From positions 1 through 23,577 of the IMG/VR virus record IMGVR_UViG_3300048839_000734: 23,577 bases of DNA; one strand, given 5' to 3'. Below the pieces are notes generated by a model. That model searched no databases, was not told where the DNA came from, and saw only the letters and a list, made by a program, of their open reading frames with translations. This DNA comes from a virus. Below are positions 1 through 7,127 of this stretch, one piece after another (the stretch's first letter is position 1; the number at the start of each line of letters is the position of its first letter). The position numbers were made by a program, and so were the translations under genes.

Positions 1-288
1 CACGACGTAGCCGAACCAGTCTTCGTAGCCGGTCCCAGCCAGGCTCGGAATGTAAATCCAAACGTACTTGCCGGCGATGTTCAGCCGGTCGACGTAGGCC
101 ATCGCTTCGCCCGGTAGCGAGATGCTGCCGAACTGCCAGTGAAGCGTGGCCTGGCTGATCGTCGGCGCCAGCCCGCGCGTGAGCGAGCTGCATTCGAGCC
201 GGTCGTACAGCGTCCAGTCGTCATGGTCCGGCGGATGCAATGCGTCGGCGACGTAGACTTCGTGCGCAATCCAAGTATCGGCAGCCAT
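1..288 (-). CDS. Putative tail-tip/baseplate-type protein, N-terminal part (cut by window edge)
   Basis: An open frame of 96 codons runs from an ATG at 288-286 to the window edge without a stop. Its ATG overlaps the TGA of the preceding gene (ATGA), which fixes the start. The visible protein begins MAADTWIAHEVYV and contains TRGLAPTISQATLHWQFG and YVWIYIPS, ending in GYEDWFGYVV. It has no signal peptide or membrane segment and is rich in aromatic residues and probable beta strands. I do not recognise a named family with certainty. The position, two genes downstream of the tape measure on the same strand, is where siphophages code distal tail and hub proteins, so a tail-tip role is an inference from context. 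Confidence 0.7.
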   Translation of the reverse strand, partial: MAADTWIAHEVYVADALHPPDHDDWTLYDRLECSSLTRGLAPTISQATLHWQFGSISLPGEAMAYVDRLNIAGKYVWIYIPSLAGTGYEDWFGYVV

Positions 289-692
289 CAGGGAGTCGGC
301 GCCTCCGTGCTGATGACCGTCCACTGGCAGATGTGCAGCACCGTGGGCGTGGCGATGATCGAGCCGACGACGTTCTCCACGGCCTGCGCACTGACTTCCG
401 TGACCTTGGCGATGCGGAAATAGCCGTAGGTGTGCGTGTGCTGGATGATCTCGTAGGGGTTGCCGTCAATTAGGGCTTGGTACGCCTGGATCGCCGAGCG
501 GGCCGCGTCCCAATCCGCGACGTAATGCAGCGTCTGAATCTGGCTCGGCTCGGCCCTCACGCCAGTCCGGCGGAACGCCTCGCCCGAAACCCCGGCGCGG
601 ACGGTGATTTCCATCTGCTGGGCCTTTGGCTGTAGGCGCCCGCGGATGTCCTCGAACTGGTATTCGTCGATGGTGTTGAGGTGGAATGGCAT
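288..692 (-). CDS. Putative minor tail protein downstream of tape measure
   Basis: This 134-residue protein starts MPFHLNTIDEYQFEDIRG and has no signal peptide or membrane helix. A stretch with YVADWDAARSAIQAYQALIDG is followed by IIQHTHTYGYFRIAKVTEV and a beta-rich end (VLHICQWTVIS). The alternating pattern resembles small beta-domain tail-tip proteins, but no family can be named from sequence alone. The start at 692 has no clear Shine-Dalgarno sequence. It shares a CATG palindrome with the start codon of a gene on the other strand. Its TGA overlaps the next ATG by one base-shifted register (ATGA), so the two minus-strand genes are probably co-translated. Confidence 0.75.
   Translation of the reverse strand: MPFHLNTIDEYQFEDIRGRLQPKAQQMEITVRAGVSGEAFRRTGVRAEPSQIQTLHYVADWDAARSAIQAYQALIDGNPYEIIQHTHTYGYFRIAKVTEVSAQAVENVVGSIIATPTVLHICQWTVISTEAPTP
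678..684 (+). promoter_or_regulatory. Ribosome binding site that selects the start of the plus-strand gene
   Basis: GAGGTGG ends six bases before the ATG at 691-693. It favours that codon over the in-frame ATG at 712, which has no comparable purine-rich sequence upstream. Confidence 0.5.
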
Positions 693-1170
693 GGGTGGTT
701 ATAGTGCTGGGATGCAAGAGCCGCCGCCGTTTAAGCCGCCTGCTAAAACCTCCGCCGTGAAGCGGAAGTCTCTCGCGGGAAGTTTTTCGGTTGCGTTTGC
801 TTTCCTTTTCCTTGGATCGGTGGTTGGGTCTTTAGCGGGCTATTCGCTGGCGAGTTTCACGGCAGACGATCCTGCCCCGGTAGTCGTTGAAAAAGCCGCC
901 GTCGGGTCAGACCGTCCTGATTTCTCGGAAATGATTAAAGCCATTGATGGACGGGTTGCGCGACTTGAGCGGCTGCCGGAATCCCTAACCGACTACTTCA
1001 CTGGGTTCCTCGCCGTTACTCTTTCGCATGTCGACGCTAAGTACGATCCTGACGGTCCAGTTCGCGCTCCGGTTCCGCAAAGTTTCAGTAGCCATTTCAA
1101 GTTCTGGAAAACTTCCGAGGAACGCGCCGCCGAACGCACTCAGCGGCGCAAGGCGAGAGGACTCGAATAA
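691..1170 (+). CDS. Small single-pass membrane protein, moron-like gene on the opposite strand
   Basis: This is the only plus-strand gene I accept. It codes 159 residues from the ATG at 691 (152 from the alternative ATG at 712). The N-terminus is short, proline-rich and basic (PPPFKPPAKTSAVKRK). A hydrophobic helix follows at about residues 31-56 (SVAFAFLFLGSVVGSLAG), then a 100-residue soluble part ending in a basic tail (RTQRRKARGLE). This suggests an inner-membrane protein with a cytoplasmic N-terminus. Third codon positions are much richer in A and T than in the neighbours. The gene lies exactly between two minus-strand tail genes, its TAA touching the tape-measure stop. I recognise no family. 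Transfer as a single-gene moron is an inference. Confidence 0.65.
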   Translation: MGGYSAGMQEPPPFKPPAKTSAVKRKSLAGSFSVAFAFLFLGSVVGSLAGYSLASFTADDPAPVVVEKAAVGSDRPDFSEMIKAIDGRVARLERLPESLTDYFTGFLAVTLSHVDAKYDPDGPVRAPVPQSFSSHFKFWKTSEERAAERTQRRKARGLE

Positions 1171-2739
1171 TTACTCCGGTCGCGTGGTGACTCTTTTCTT
1201 TCCCTGCTGCTCTGTGCGCTCCGCCGCGTCCGCCGATCGTCTCACATGCCTCGCGATGTCTTCGGCTAGCTTTCCAGTGAGGCCGCCTTCCTTGCCGATG
1301 GTGCGAGCCTCGGTTTCCAAGTACGATTGCTCCGTGCCTAGCTGCGTGTGACGCTTTTCAATGATTTCCAGCCCATACGTCGCCAGGAACCCGGCTTCGT
1401 TCTCCAGTAGTTGCTTCTTGCGTGCGGCGATCGCAGCATTGAACAGATTCCGAGTTGGCGACAGATGTTTCCCGCGGGACACATCCAGACTGCCCTGCGC
1501 CTTAGCCGCCTCAATGGCCGCGCCTAACTGTGCATCAGTTGACGGCAACCCCGCCGCTTCGCCGGCTAAATCTTCGGCCTGAGCGGACTGCACTTTTCCC
1601 AGCAATGCCGCAACGCCCTCTTCGCCGCCGAGGTTGTCTCGCAATGTGCGGAACGCCTGGACGGCCTCGGCACGGTCGCCAAGCACGCCGCCGATCCCTT
1701 GCTTTCGCTCCGGCATGGCGGCGATCGTCTCGACGATGCCTAGCAGCCCCTTGCCTTCGATGCCGCGTAGCTTCGCCTTTTCAACCTGGCGCAAGAATGC
1801 CGAGAGTTGCGTCCCTCCTTCGCTGATCGAACCTGACTGCTTGCCGAGAATAGTTGTCGCGGCCAACAGTTCTTCGTCGCCGATACCCAGAGCCTTAGCC
1901 GAGCCGCCAGATTGAGCGGCGGCGATCGGCAATTGCTCGAAAGACCCAGGAGCCGGGCCAGCGGCGCGGAGCGACTTGCTCATAAACTCCCGGAACGTGC
2001 CGACTTCTTTGGCGCCCAGTGAAGTCTTGAGGGCGCTATATGCTTCGGCGGCGCCGCCGACGTTCGTGAGCGTGCCGGCAGCACGAACCTGAGCAGCGAA
2101 CGCACGGTCCTTTTCGTCCAGGCCCGCGCCTGCCAATTGGAACAGGAGGTTGCCCGCCTCGTTCTCGTCCGCCGCAGCGCCCACGTCCACGAAGCCGCGG
2201 GCCTCGGCGATCAACTTGTCGTTAATGGCCTTGCGTTCCGCTTTCGTGTTCCCCTCGCCGGCCGCGAGCTGCGAGAGTGAGCCTAAGCCGGCCCGAGATT
2301 GCAAAGCCTTCTGCGCCGCCTGCTCCTTAACGGCGGCCTGTCGTTGTATTTCGCTGGTGACTTCCCTGATGGCTGCGGCCGCCGTGAAGTAGGCGCCGAC
2401 CATTGCCGTGACTTTAGACAAGGCGCTTGCCCCCCACGTTTTATCGCCCTCCTGTCCGGCCCGCTGTAATTCCGATCCGTACTTCTGCGCCGCCGCCCGT
2501 GCGTCGTCGATCTTGATCCGCCCAGACTGAACGTGCTGGGCAAGCTCCTGCATCTTGCGGTTGTACTTCTCCTGCGGATTAACTGACTCGGTAATCCGCT
2601 GCGCCTGATCGGCAAGCCGCTTGGTCGACTTGACGGCCCCTTCGGAGTTCTTCTCCGTGGCCTCAAGCGCCTTATTCAGATCGGCGACAGCCTTCACCGC
2701 GCCGCTGCCGCTTCCTTCGAGCGTGAACTTGGCCGACAT
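1171..2739 (-). CDS. Tail length tape measure protein
   Basis: This 522-residue protein is alanine-, lysine- and glutamate-rich and almost wholly helical. It has coiled-coil stretches near the N-terminus (about 20-110), a short hydrophobic segment at about 112-124 (MVGAYFTAAAAI), and helical repeats through to a charged C-terminus. This composition, and its place after the tail tube and a chaperone gene with a frameshift site, fit a tape measure. It is the longest protein of the tail module. At about 0.15 nm per residue the length would predict a short tail of roughly 80 nm. The ATG at 2739 has GAGG eight bases upstream. No lytic or peptidase domain is visible. The TMP assignment is strong by context, weaker by motif, as the family diverges fast. 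Confidence 0.8.
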   Translation of the reverse strand: MSAKFTLEGSGSGAVKAVADLNKALEATEKNSEGAVKSTKRLADQAQRITESVNPQEKYNRKMQELAQHVQSGRIKIDDARAAAQKYGSELQRAGQEGDKTWGASALSKVTAMVGAYFTAAAAIREVTSEIQRQAAVKEQAAQKALQSRAGLGSLSQLAAGEGNTKAERKAINDKLIAEARGFVDVGAAADENEAGNLLFQLAGAGLDEKDRAFAAQVRAAGTLTNVGGAAEAYSALKTSLGAKEVGTFREFMSKSLRAAGPAPGSFEQLPIAAAQSGGSAKALGIGDEELLAATTILGKQSGSISEGGTQLSAFLRQVEKAKLRGIEGKGLLGIVETIAAMPERKQGIGGVLGDRAEAVQAFRTLRDNLGGEEGVAALLGKVQSAQAEDLAGEAAGLPSTDAQLGAAIEAAKAQGSLDVSRGKHLSPTRNLFNAAIAARKKQLLENEAGFLATYGLEIIEKRHTQLGTEQSYLETEARTIGKEGGLTGKLAEDIARHVRRSADAAERTEQQGKKRVTTRPE

Positions 2740-2748
2740 GGTTAAGCC

Positions 2749-2868
2749 TCACAGGTCCAGGCTAAGCGCCATTAAGTCAGCCCACGAAGGTTTGTAAGTC
2801 GGCGCTAGGCCGCTTTTCCATCGGATGTATCGGAGCCAGCCGCGGCTTGTGGGGGTTCGTTTTTTTTT
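2749..2868 (-). promoter_or_regulatory. Programmed -1 ribosomal frameshift site and 36-codon extension
   Basis: A run of nine A occurs at 2868-2860 (minus strand), read in frame as GCA AAA AAA AAC. This contains the classical heptamer A AAA AAC at 2865-2859. A -1 slip leads into an open frame of 36 further codons, including RYIRWKSGLAPTYKPSW and ADLMALSLDL. It ends at TGA (2751-2749), nine bases before the tape-measure ATG. The unshifted frame ends at TAG 2807-2805 instead. Position, heptamer phase and the otherwise unexplained 65-base gap match the lambda G/GT arrangement. No clear stimulatory pseudoknot is evident by eye. Confidence 0.75.
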
Positions 2869-3590
2869 GCTAGGTCGTTCAGCGCGTCGAGCATCCACCG
2901 CCCGCGGCAGCACGCCATGACGATGTTGCGGAACGTGCTTTCGTTTTCCAGCGCGCCCAGCGCAACCAACTCCGGCATGTCAACGACGTAGTTAGCGCCG
3001 ATGATCGAAAACGCCGCCAAGCGAATCTCCTGCGCCGTCGGCTCGGCAATGCCCGACCCGTCGCCTCCGAAGCACAGACCCAACGCGACCGGATGCACCG
3101 CGTCCCACAACTCCGCGTTAATCCCGACTGGCTTACCGGCCACGAGATTCCCGTCATCGTCATAGTCCAGCGGCGCCGGCAACATGCAATCGCCGTCTTT
3201 TCGCTCGTCGTCGAACTCCGTCAACGTGGCAATCAGCCACTGTTGCCCGCCGAGGTTCATCGAGACTTCACCGGGCAACATGCTCGCCCGCGATAAGTCT
3301 TCCGGCGTCGGCTTCGCATCGTTCCAATACCCAAGCCACAACTCCGGTCGCCCCTCGACTCTTGGCAGCTTCCGCCACGTCTGTTGCTCCGGGTAGTAGC
3401 CGACCGTCTTCCCTTCGTGCCGCGACGCCGCGCAGAAGATCAGCCCCGCCTTGCCGCTGGGGCTGCCGGATGAAGTCGCGCGGGCCTCTACGCTCGACCC
3501 ATCAAACGCATAGCCCAGCCCCAGCTTGTTGACGCCGGCGCGGTTGATGGGGCGCGAGTCGCCCGAACGGAAGTAAAGGAATCCCGCCAA
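2805..3590 (-). CDS. Tail assembly chaperone candidate (G-like; frameshifted to a GT-like form)
   Basis: The unshifted product has 261 residues and no membrane segment. The N-terminal half (GFLYFRSGDSRPINRAG; about 1-110) looks beta-rich. The C-terminal half is helical (about 185-245), with EIRLAAFSIIGANYV and FRNIVMACCRGRWMLDALN, and then a disordered polar tail. The protein has little motif similarity that I can name. The chaperone call rests on its position directly before the tape measure and on the in-frame A AAA AAC slip site near its 3' end, which would yield a 280-residue variant. It appears to start with TTG at 3590, two bases after the upstream stop. It is larger than lambda gpG (140 residues), so extra domains are possible. 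Confidence 0.65.
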   Translation of the reverse strand: MAGFLYFRSGDSRPINRAGVNKLGLGYAFDGSSVEARATSSGSPSGKAGLIFCAASRHEGKTVGYYPEQQTWRKLPRVEGRPELWLGYWNDAKPTPEDLSRASMLPGEVSMNLGGQQWLIATLTEFDDERKDGDCMLPAPLDYDDDGNLVAGKPVGINAELWDAVHPVALGLCFGGDGSGIAEPTAQEIRLAAFSIIGANYVVDMPELVALGALENESTFRNIVMACCRGRWMLDALNDLAKKNEPPQAAAGSDTSDGKAA

Positions 3591-3592
3591 AA

Positions 3593-3982
3593 TTACACCG
3601 TGGGGTCAATCAGGAGATTGATAACTAGATTCGCCGTCTCGCCCGATGCGTTGGTGACGTAGAGCGCCGTAATGTCGTCGCCGATGCAGAACAGCGGGTC
3701 ATACTTCGCCGTGTACCAGACGTAGGGAATCCCGGCGACCAGCGTGAGCGTGTCGTCCGGGGTCGTGCCGTCGTTCGTCTCCAAGAGCAACGCTTGGTCG
3801 CTCGAAATGTAGACGCCCTTGACTTGGCTCACGTCGACCGAGAGGGCGACTAGCAAGTTGGTCGAGCTATCGGGAATCGCTTCCTCGATCGAAATAAGCT
3901 GACCGGCGGTCAGCGTGTTATTCAGCGTCGTCGTCTCGTTGCCAATCGTGACGCGCTCAGTGAACTGGAAAGAATGCGACAT
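3593..3982 (-). CDS. Small beta-rich tail-module protein, unknown
   Basis: The 129-residue protein starts MSHSFQFTERVTIGNETTTL. It is dominated by alternating hydrophobic and Thr/Asp residues that predict beta strands, such as LLVALSVDVSQVKGVYIS and TALYVTNASGETANLVINLL. There is no signal peptide, cysteine cluster or membrane helix. A single Ig- or jelly-roll-like domain would fit the length. It lies between the tail tube and the tail chaperone, so it may be a tail accessory or tube-decorating protein; this is inference. The ATG at 3982 is four bases after the preceding stop and has GGCTAAGG just upstream. Confidence 0.7.
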   Translation of the reverse strand: MSHSFQFTERVTIGNETTTLNNTLTAGQLISIEEAIPDSSTNLLVALSVDVSQVKGVYISSDQALLLETNDGTTPDDTLTLVAGIPYVWYTAKYDPLFCIGDDITALYVTNASGETANLVINLLIDPTV

Positions 3983-3986
3983 GGCC

Positions 3987-4238
3987 TTAGCCCTCGGTTA
4001 CGGGTGGTTCGTTGGTTTGCAGTTCACGCGCCCGCCGGTTGCAATTGCGGACAAGTATCAGCCGGCACTTTTCCTGAGCGCCTTCGATCAAAACGCCGTC
4101 TTCGTCGCACAGCGCCGCCAGTTCGCCGCGCAACTGATCGTCCATGCCGACCAGCGACGCCGGCGCACGGCCGCAGCAACTCAGCACACGCCGGCACTTC
4201 TCGTCCGGCGTTCGGTATGTCCTGGGAGCTAGGCTCAT
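3987..4238 (-). CDS. Small Cys-containing protein, unknown
   Basis: This 83-residue protein starts at an ATG that overlaps the stop of the tail-tube gene (ATGA), which supports it as real. It contains four cysteines in the first 60 residues (CRRVLSCCG and, later, LCDEDG and KCRLILVRNCNRR). The paired spacing could bind a metal, although no standard zinc-finger pattern is complete. It is basic at the N-terminus and has no signal peptide. The function is unknown. Its place in the tail operon suggests an assembly or accessory role only. Confidence 0.55.
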   Translation of the reverse strand: MSLAPRTYRTPDEKCRRVLSCCGRAPASLVGMDDQLRGELAALCDEDGVLIEGAQEKCRLILVRNCNRRARELQTNEPPVTEG

Positions 4239-5179
4239 GGGGGCGTCGTGTCGTAAGTGGCGGACAGATCGAACAGCACAGGGGCGTTGGTCCCGTCGTA
4301 GGCGGACACAAGCCGAATGGAATTGGTCGCCCGTTGGTTGCTGGATGCGCTAACAAGGTTCTCAGGAACAACCAGACCGGCCACGGTGATGGCGATATGG
4401 TCTGAATCGCCGAAGTCAGCGAACGAGCCGGAATTCTCGCGGGCGATGAGTTGGATGACGGTGTTCAAGTGCGTCGCGCCGCTGGCCCCCGCTGCCACGA
4501 GGGCGTTAGAGACTTTCGACAAGTCGCGCCCGCGGAACGTCACGACGGGCCGCACGGTCAGCACGCCGATGGCATCGGTCCAGATCGAACCGAGCGAAGG
4601 CGTTTTCTCCGTCTTGGTGACGTTGAACTCGATCGACACGTCTTCGATTTCCGGCCAGGTGCTGCCAGCAATCGCAGGCAGGCCCAGCGTGAACCGTTCG
4701 GCCACGATGGGCGTCGGCAGCGCTACGCCGTCCGTGCGGGCCACAGGGGCGTTACTGCCGTCCGTGATCGCGTCCAGCATCGCCGTGATCGTTGCGTCTT
4801 GCCCGCGGCTGGCGCTGAGCGTGCCGAGCGTCAGCAAGCCCGCTGATACGCGGTCGCGCATATGCGGCGTACCGCCCAAAGCCGACTGGCAATCGCCGAC
4901 GCGGCGGGTGATAACGTCCACCGCCGTCACGTCGAACGCCGAACCGACGCACTGGCCCGCCAGGCCGATGAACGACAGCACTTGAGCGATGTTCTTCGTG
5001 GTGATCGTCGCTACCGGGTCGACGCGGGTGAGCGACTGAAACTCTTCGTAGAGTGCGCCAGAATCGTTGCCCATCACTTCCACGTTGAGCGGGAAGTCGA
5101 CGTTCGTACCGCCGATATGCGTTGGCTGGCTGGCCCCGTCGTAAATCGAGAAGCAGCCTAGCGTGTATTGTTTGCCCAT
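4235..5179 (-). CDS. Major tail (tube) protein
   Basis: The 314-residue protein begins MGKQYTLGCFSIYDG. Long beta-rich stretches include VSIEFNVTKTEKTPSLGSIW and VLTVRPVVTFRGRDLSKV, with a final domain that contains DHIAITVAGLVVPENLVSAS. There are no membrane segments. Size, beta content and position after tail-completion genes and before the tape measure fit a tail tube subunit. A strong Shine-Dalgarno sequence (AGGAG, nine bases before the ATG) after a 12-base gap agrees with high expression. An extra C-terminal Ig-like domain would be usual for this class but is not proven here. The call is by context and general character. Confidence 0.7.
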   Translation of the reverse strand: MGKQYTLGCFSIYDGASQPTHIGGTNVDFPLNVEVMGNDSGALYEEFQSLTRVDPVATITTKNIAQVLSFIGLAGQCVGSAFDVTAVDVITRRVGDCQSALGGTPHMRDRVSAGLLTLGTLSASRGQDATITAMLDAITDGSNAPVARTDGVALPTPIVAERFTLGLPAIAGSTWPEIEDVSIEFNVTKTEKTPSLGSIWTDAIGVLTVRPVVTFRGRDLSKVSNALVAAGASGATHLNTVIQLIARENSGSFADFGDSDHIAITVAGLVVPENLVSASSNQRATNSIRLVSAYDGTNAPVLFDLSATYDTTPP

Positions 5180-5191
5180 AGTCGGCTCCTG

Positions 5192-5710
5192 TTAGGCGGC
5201 GATGCGCTTGGTTCGTTTGGGGGCGGCGATGCCCTTGGCAATCAACTGCTTTTCCCACACCTCGGCGAAGACTTTTTCCATCGTCTTCTCTTCCTGCGGC
5301 GTGAAGCGGGTCACTTCGTCGCGCATGTCAATCCGTTTGCCGACGCCGAAGTTGAACGCCGGGGCGTCGATGATTACGTCGGCCCGATACGACTGGTAGT
5401 TGGGGGCCTTCGCCTTGATGTTCGGACTGCGTAACGCGCTCTCGCGCGAGCGGCCGGTGAAGACGAGCGGCTTGACTTCGCCTAGCGCTTGCGTGTCGTC
5501 GTATTTGCGACGCTTGGCCTTCGATTCGTTGTAGACGGTGCTCCGCGATGCGTAGCTGTAGCGGCGGTAGGCGATGTTTTGGAAGTGGAGCGGCAGATAG
5601 TTGTCAAACCAGTACGAAGCCGCCGCCTCAATCGCCAACCGCCCGACTTCCTGAAAGCCGCGCTTGCCGATGGCCGAGATACCGCTGCGGGTGATAGTGA
5701 TTTTCATCAT
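5192..5710 (-). CDS. Tail completion / minor tail protein
   Basis: This basic 172-residue protein starts MMKITITRSGISAIGK. It contains the block YRRYSYASRSTVYNESKAKR, followed by KPLVFTGRSRESALRSP. The order 'sheet, helix, basic RxxY block, then PLV-TGRSR' is typical of small tail-completion proteins in phage head-tail modules (phage virion morphogenesis or HK97 gp10-like groups). The ending is charged and helical (EEKTMEKVFAEVWEKQL). The gene starts directly after the preceding stop and sits immediately before the tail tube. The likely role is to cap the tail tube and allow head joining. The exact family is not certain. Confidence 0.65.
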   Translation of the reverse strand: MMKITITRSGISAIGKRGFQEVGRLAIEAAASYWFDNYLPLHFQNIAYRRYSYASRSTVYNESKAKRRKYDDTQALGEVKPLVFTGRSRESALRSPNIKAKAPNYQSYRADVIIDAPAFNFGVGKRIDMRDEVTRFTPQEEKTMEKVFAEVWEKQLIAKGIAAPKRTKRIAA

Positions 5711-6286
5711 CTACTGTTCGCCGGTCGGGTCGCCCCAGCCGATTGAGTGTGCGGTAAACAAAAACTCGCCTTGGGCCGACGCCTTCTTGCGTTCGCCGAA
5801 TGCCGGCCCCTGCTGTCGCGTGATGCTTAACAGCCGCGGACATGCACGGGATTCGGCGCGGGTCATCAACTCCTGCTCTAGCGCCGCGATCTTGTCCAAA
5901 AACCACAAATACAGGTCGCTCTGGTCCGCCATTTCCGACTGCCGGGCGTGGCGGCGAATCAGCAACAGGAACTCGCCGGTTTCGTCAGCGCGGTCAAACG
6001 ATCCGTCCGACTTCACTGCCGCCTTCCCGCCCTCAAGCGGCGCCGTCAACTGAAACTCGATAAACCGCGATTCCATTTCCTCTTCGGTGAATCCGTCCGC
6101 TGACCACGATCCGGCGTGCGGGCCAACGATGATTTTTTCTCGCGTCGCTGTTTTGTTTGCCGCGTCCGTTCCGCCCGTCTTTTCCGCCAACGCTTTCGCC
6201 GCGTCGCATTCGGCCAGCAGGTCGGCCAGATGCCACAGGGCGCCAGCCTCGCCGCTGTCTACGTTGTCGGGGTCAAATAGCGGCAC
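5711..6286 (-). CDS. Putative tail terminator or neck protein
   Basis: The protein has 191 residues and seems to start with GTG at 6286, overlapping the previous gene by 14 bases. It includes GALWHLADLLAECDAAKAL, a low-complexity linker, and a beta/helix section with MESRFIEFQLTAPLEGG and GEFLLLIRRHARQS. The C-terminal part carries PRLLSITRQQGPAFGER and SAQGEFLFTAHSIGWG. No membrane helix or cysteine motif is present. The length and the location between a head-joining gene and tail completion agree with a tail terminator (lambda gpU-like) or stopper, but there is no diagnostic motif. Confidence 0.55.
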   Translation of the reverse strand: MPLFDPDNVDSGEAGALWHLADLLAECDAAKALAEKTGGTDAANKTATREKIIVGPHAGSWSADGFTEEEMESRFIEFQLTAPLEGGKAAVKSDGSFDRADETGEFLLLIRRHARQSEMADQSDLYLWFLDKIAALEQELMTRAESRACPRLLSITRQQGPAFGERKKASAQGEFLFTAHSIGWGDPTGEQ

Positions 6287-6689
6287 GGCGGCACTCGTTC
6301 TTATGCTCCAACGGCTCGCGGATTAGCGCGAACGTCACGAACTCCTCGGTCCATTCGCTTGTCGCTTCGTCCAAACTCCACCGCTGGCCGCTCCACTCGA
6401 ATTCCGCATCAGGCTGCAAGCGGGTGATCCCGCTGGCAAGCACGATCGGCGTTCGCACGTCGGCCAGCAGATGCCGTTTCACGCTCGTCTCGTGCGTGGC
6501 TTCGTCAAACACCGGCTGGAACGTCTCTTCGCCGATGACAACCGGCCACTCGTAAGGCGTCGAACCGGCCGGCAATCGCGGGTCGAAATACTTCAGCGGA
6601 AACAGGTCGCCGTATTCGTTCTCTTCCGAGTAGTTCTCGGCGAGAACGTCTGCGGCGCGGTCGAAGGCTGAACTGACACGCGACGGCAT
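6273..6689 (-). CDS. Putative head-tail joining (head completion) protein
   Basis: This acidic 138-residue protein starts MPSRVSSAFDRAADVLAENY. The N-terminal amphipathic helix is followed by beta-rich sequence, including VVIGEETFQPVFDEATHET and FEWSGQRWSLDEATSEWTE. Short proteins with an N-terminal helix and a small beta barrel, coded just after the capsid gene, are often stopper or head-tail joining proteins (lambda gpFII-like). I see no stronger motif. The ATG lies three bases after the upstream stop. Confidence 0.6.
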   Translation of the reverse strand: MPSRVSSAFDRAADVLAENYSEENEYGDLFPLKYFDPRLPAGSTPYEWPVVIGEETFQPVFDEATHETSVKRHLLADVRTPIVLASGITRLQPDAEFEWSGQRWSLDEATSEWTEEFVTFALIREPLEHKNECRRAAI

Positions 6690-6692
6690 GAC

Positions 6693-7046
6693 TCACTCCG
6701 GCTTCGTAGCGACTTCCAAGTCGGCACGCAGCTTCGAGTTTTCCGCCGCCAGGTCCTCGACCTTCTTTTCGAGTTTGGCGATCTCCGACGCCGCGTCGGC
6801 CGTTACCGCAGCGGGGCGCCGCTGGCGGCCCTTGGGGTCGCGGTTGGGATCGACCAGCAGTCCGCAGTCGATGAATGGCTGTAGGCCGCCGTCGATCTCC
6901 GCCTGCGTGACTTCCTTGTCCTCGTTCGGCTCGAATACGATCTGCACTCGCTTCGGCTTATCCTTCGGCCCGACGGCGACCGTCTGCCGCCATGCAGTCG
7001 TGTGGCCGATCTTGAGGGCCAGCGTGCGGGTTTCTTTCTTGGCCAT
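6693..7046 (-). CDS. Small head-module protein with C-terminal coiled coil, unknown
   Basis: The 117-residue protein has a beta-rich N-terminal domain (LALKIGHTTAWRQTVAVG, RVQIVFEPNEDKEVTQAEI) and a coiled coil at about 84-112 (ASEIAKLEKKVEDLAAENSK). It is the first gene after the capsid terminator, in the place of lambda FI or a head-completion adaptor. The coiled coil could mediate oligomerisation in the connector. No enzymatic motif is seen. Its distance from the capsid gene and the intervening hairpin mean it is likely expressed at a lower level than the capsid. Confidence 0.65.
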   Translation of the reverse strand: MAKKETRTLALKIGHTTAWRQTVAVGPKDKPKRVQIVFEPNEDKEVTQAEIDGGLQPFIDCGLLVDPNRDPKGRQRRPAAVTADAASEIAKLEKKVEDLAAENSKLRADLEVATKPE

Positions 7047-7072
7047 GACTAACTCTCGGGTGGAACGTAAGT

Positions 7073-7103
7073 AAAAAGCCGGGGCTCGCTGCCGAGCCCC
7101 GGC
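7073..7103 (-). terminator. Rho-independent terminator after the major capsid gene
   Basis: A perfect 11-bp stem (GCCGGGGCTCG / CGAGCCCCGGC) with a four-base loop is followed on the minus strand by TTTTT (7077-7073). It lies 24 bases beyond the capsid stop. Because tail genes continue on the same strand, it is probably a partial terminator that lowers tail gene expression relative to the capsid. Confidence 0.9.
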
Positions 7104-7127
7104 CGGGACTCGTCAATTCACCGCCGC

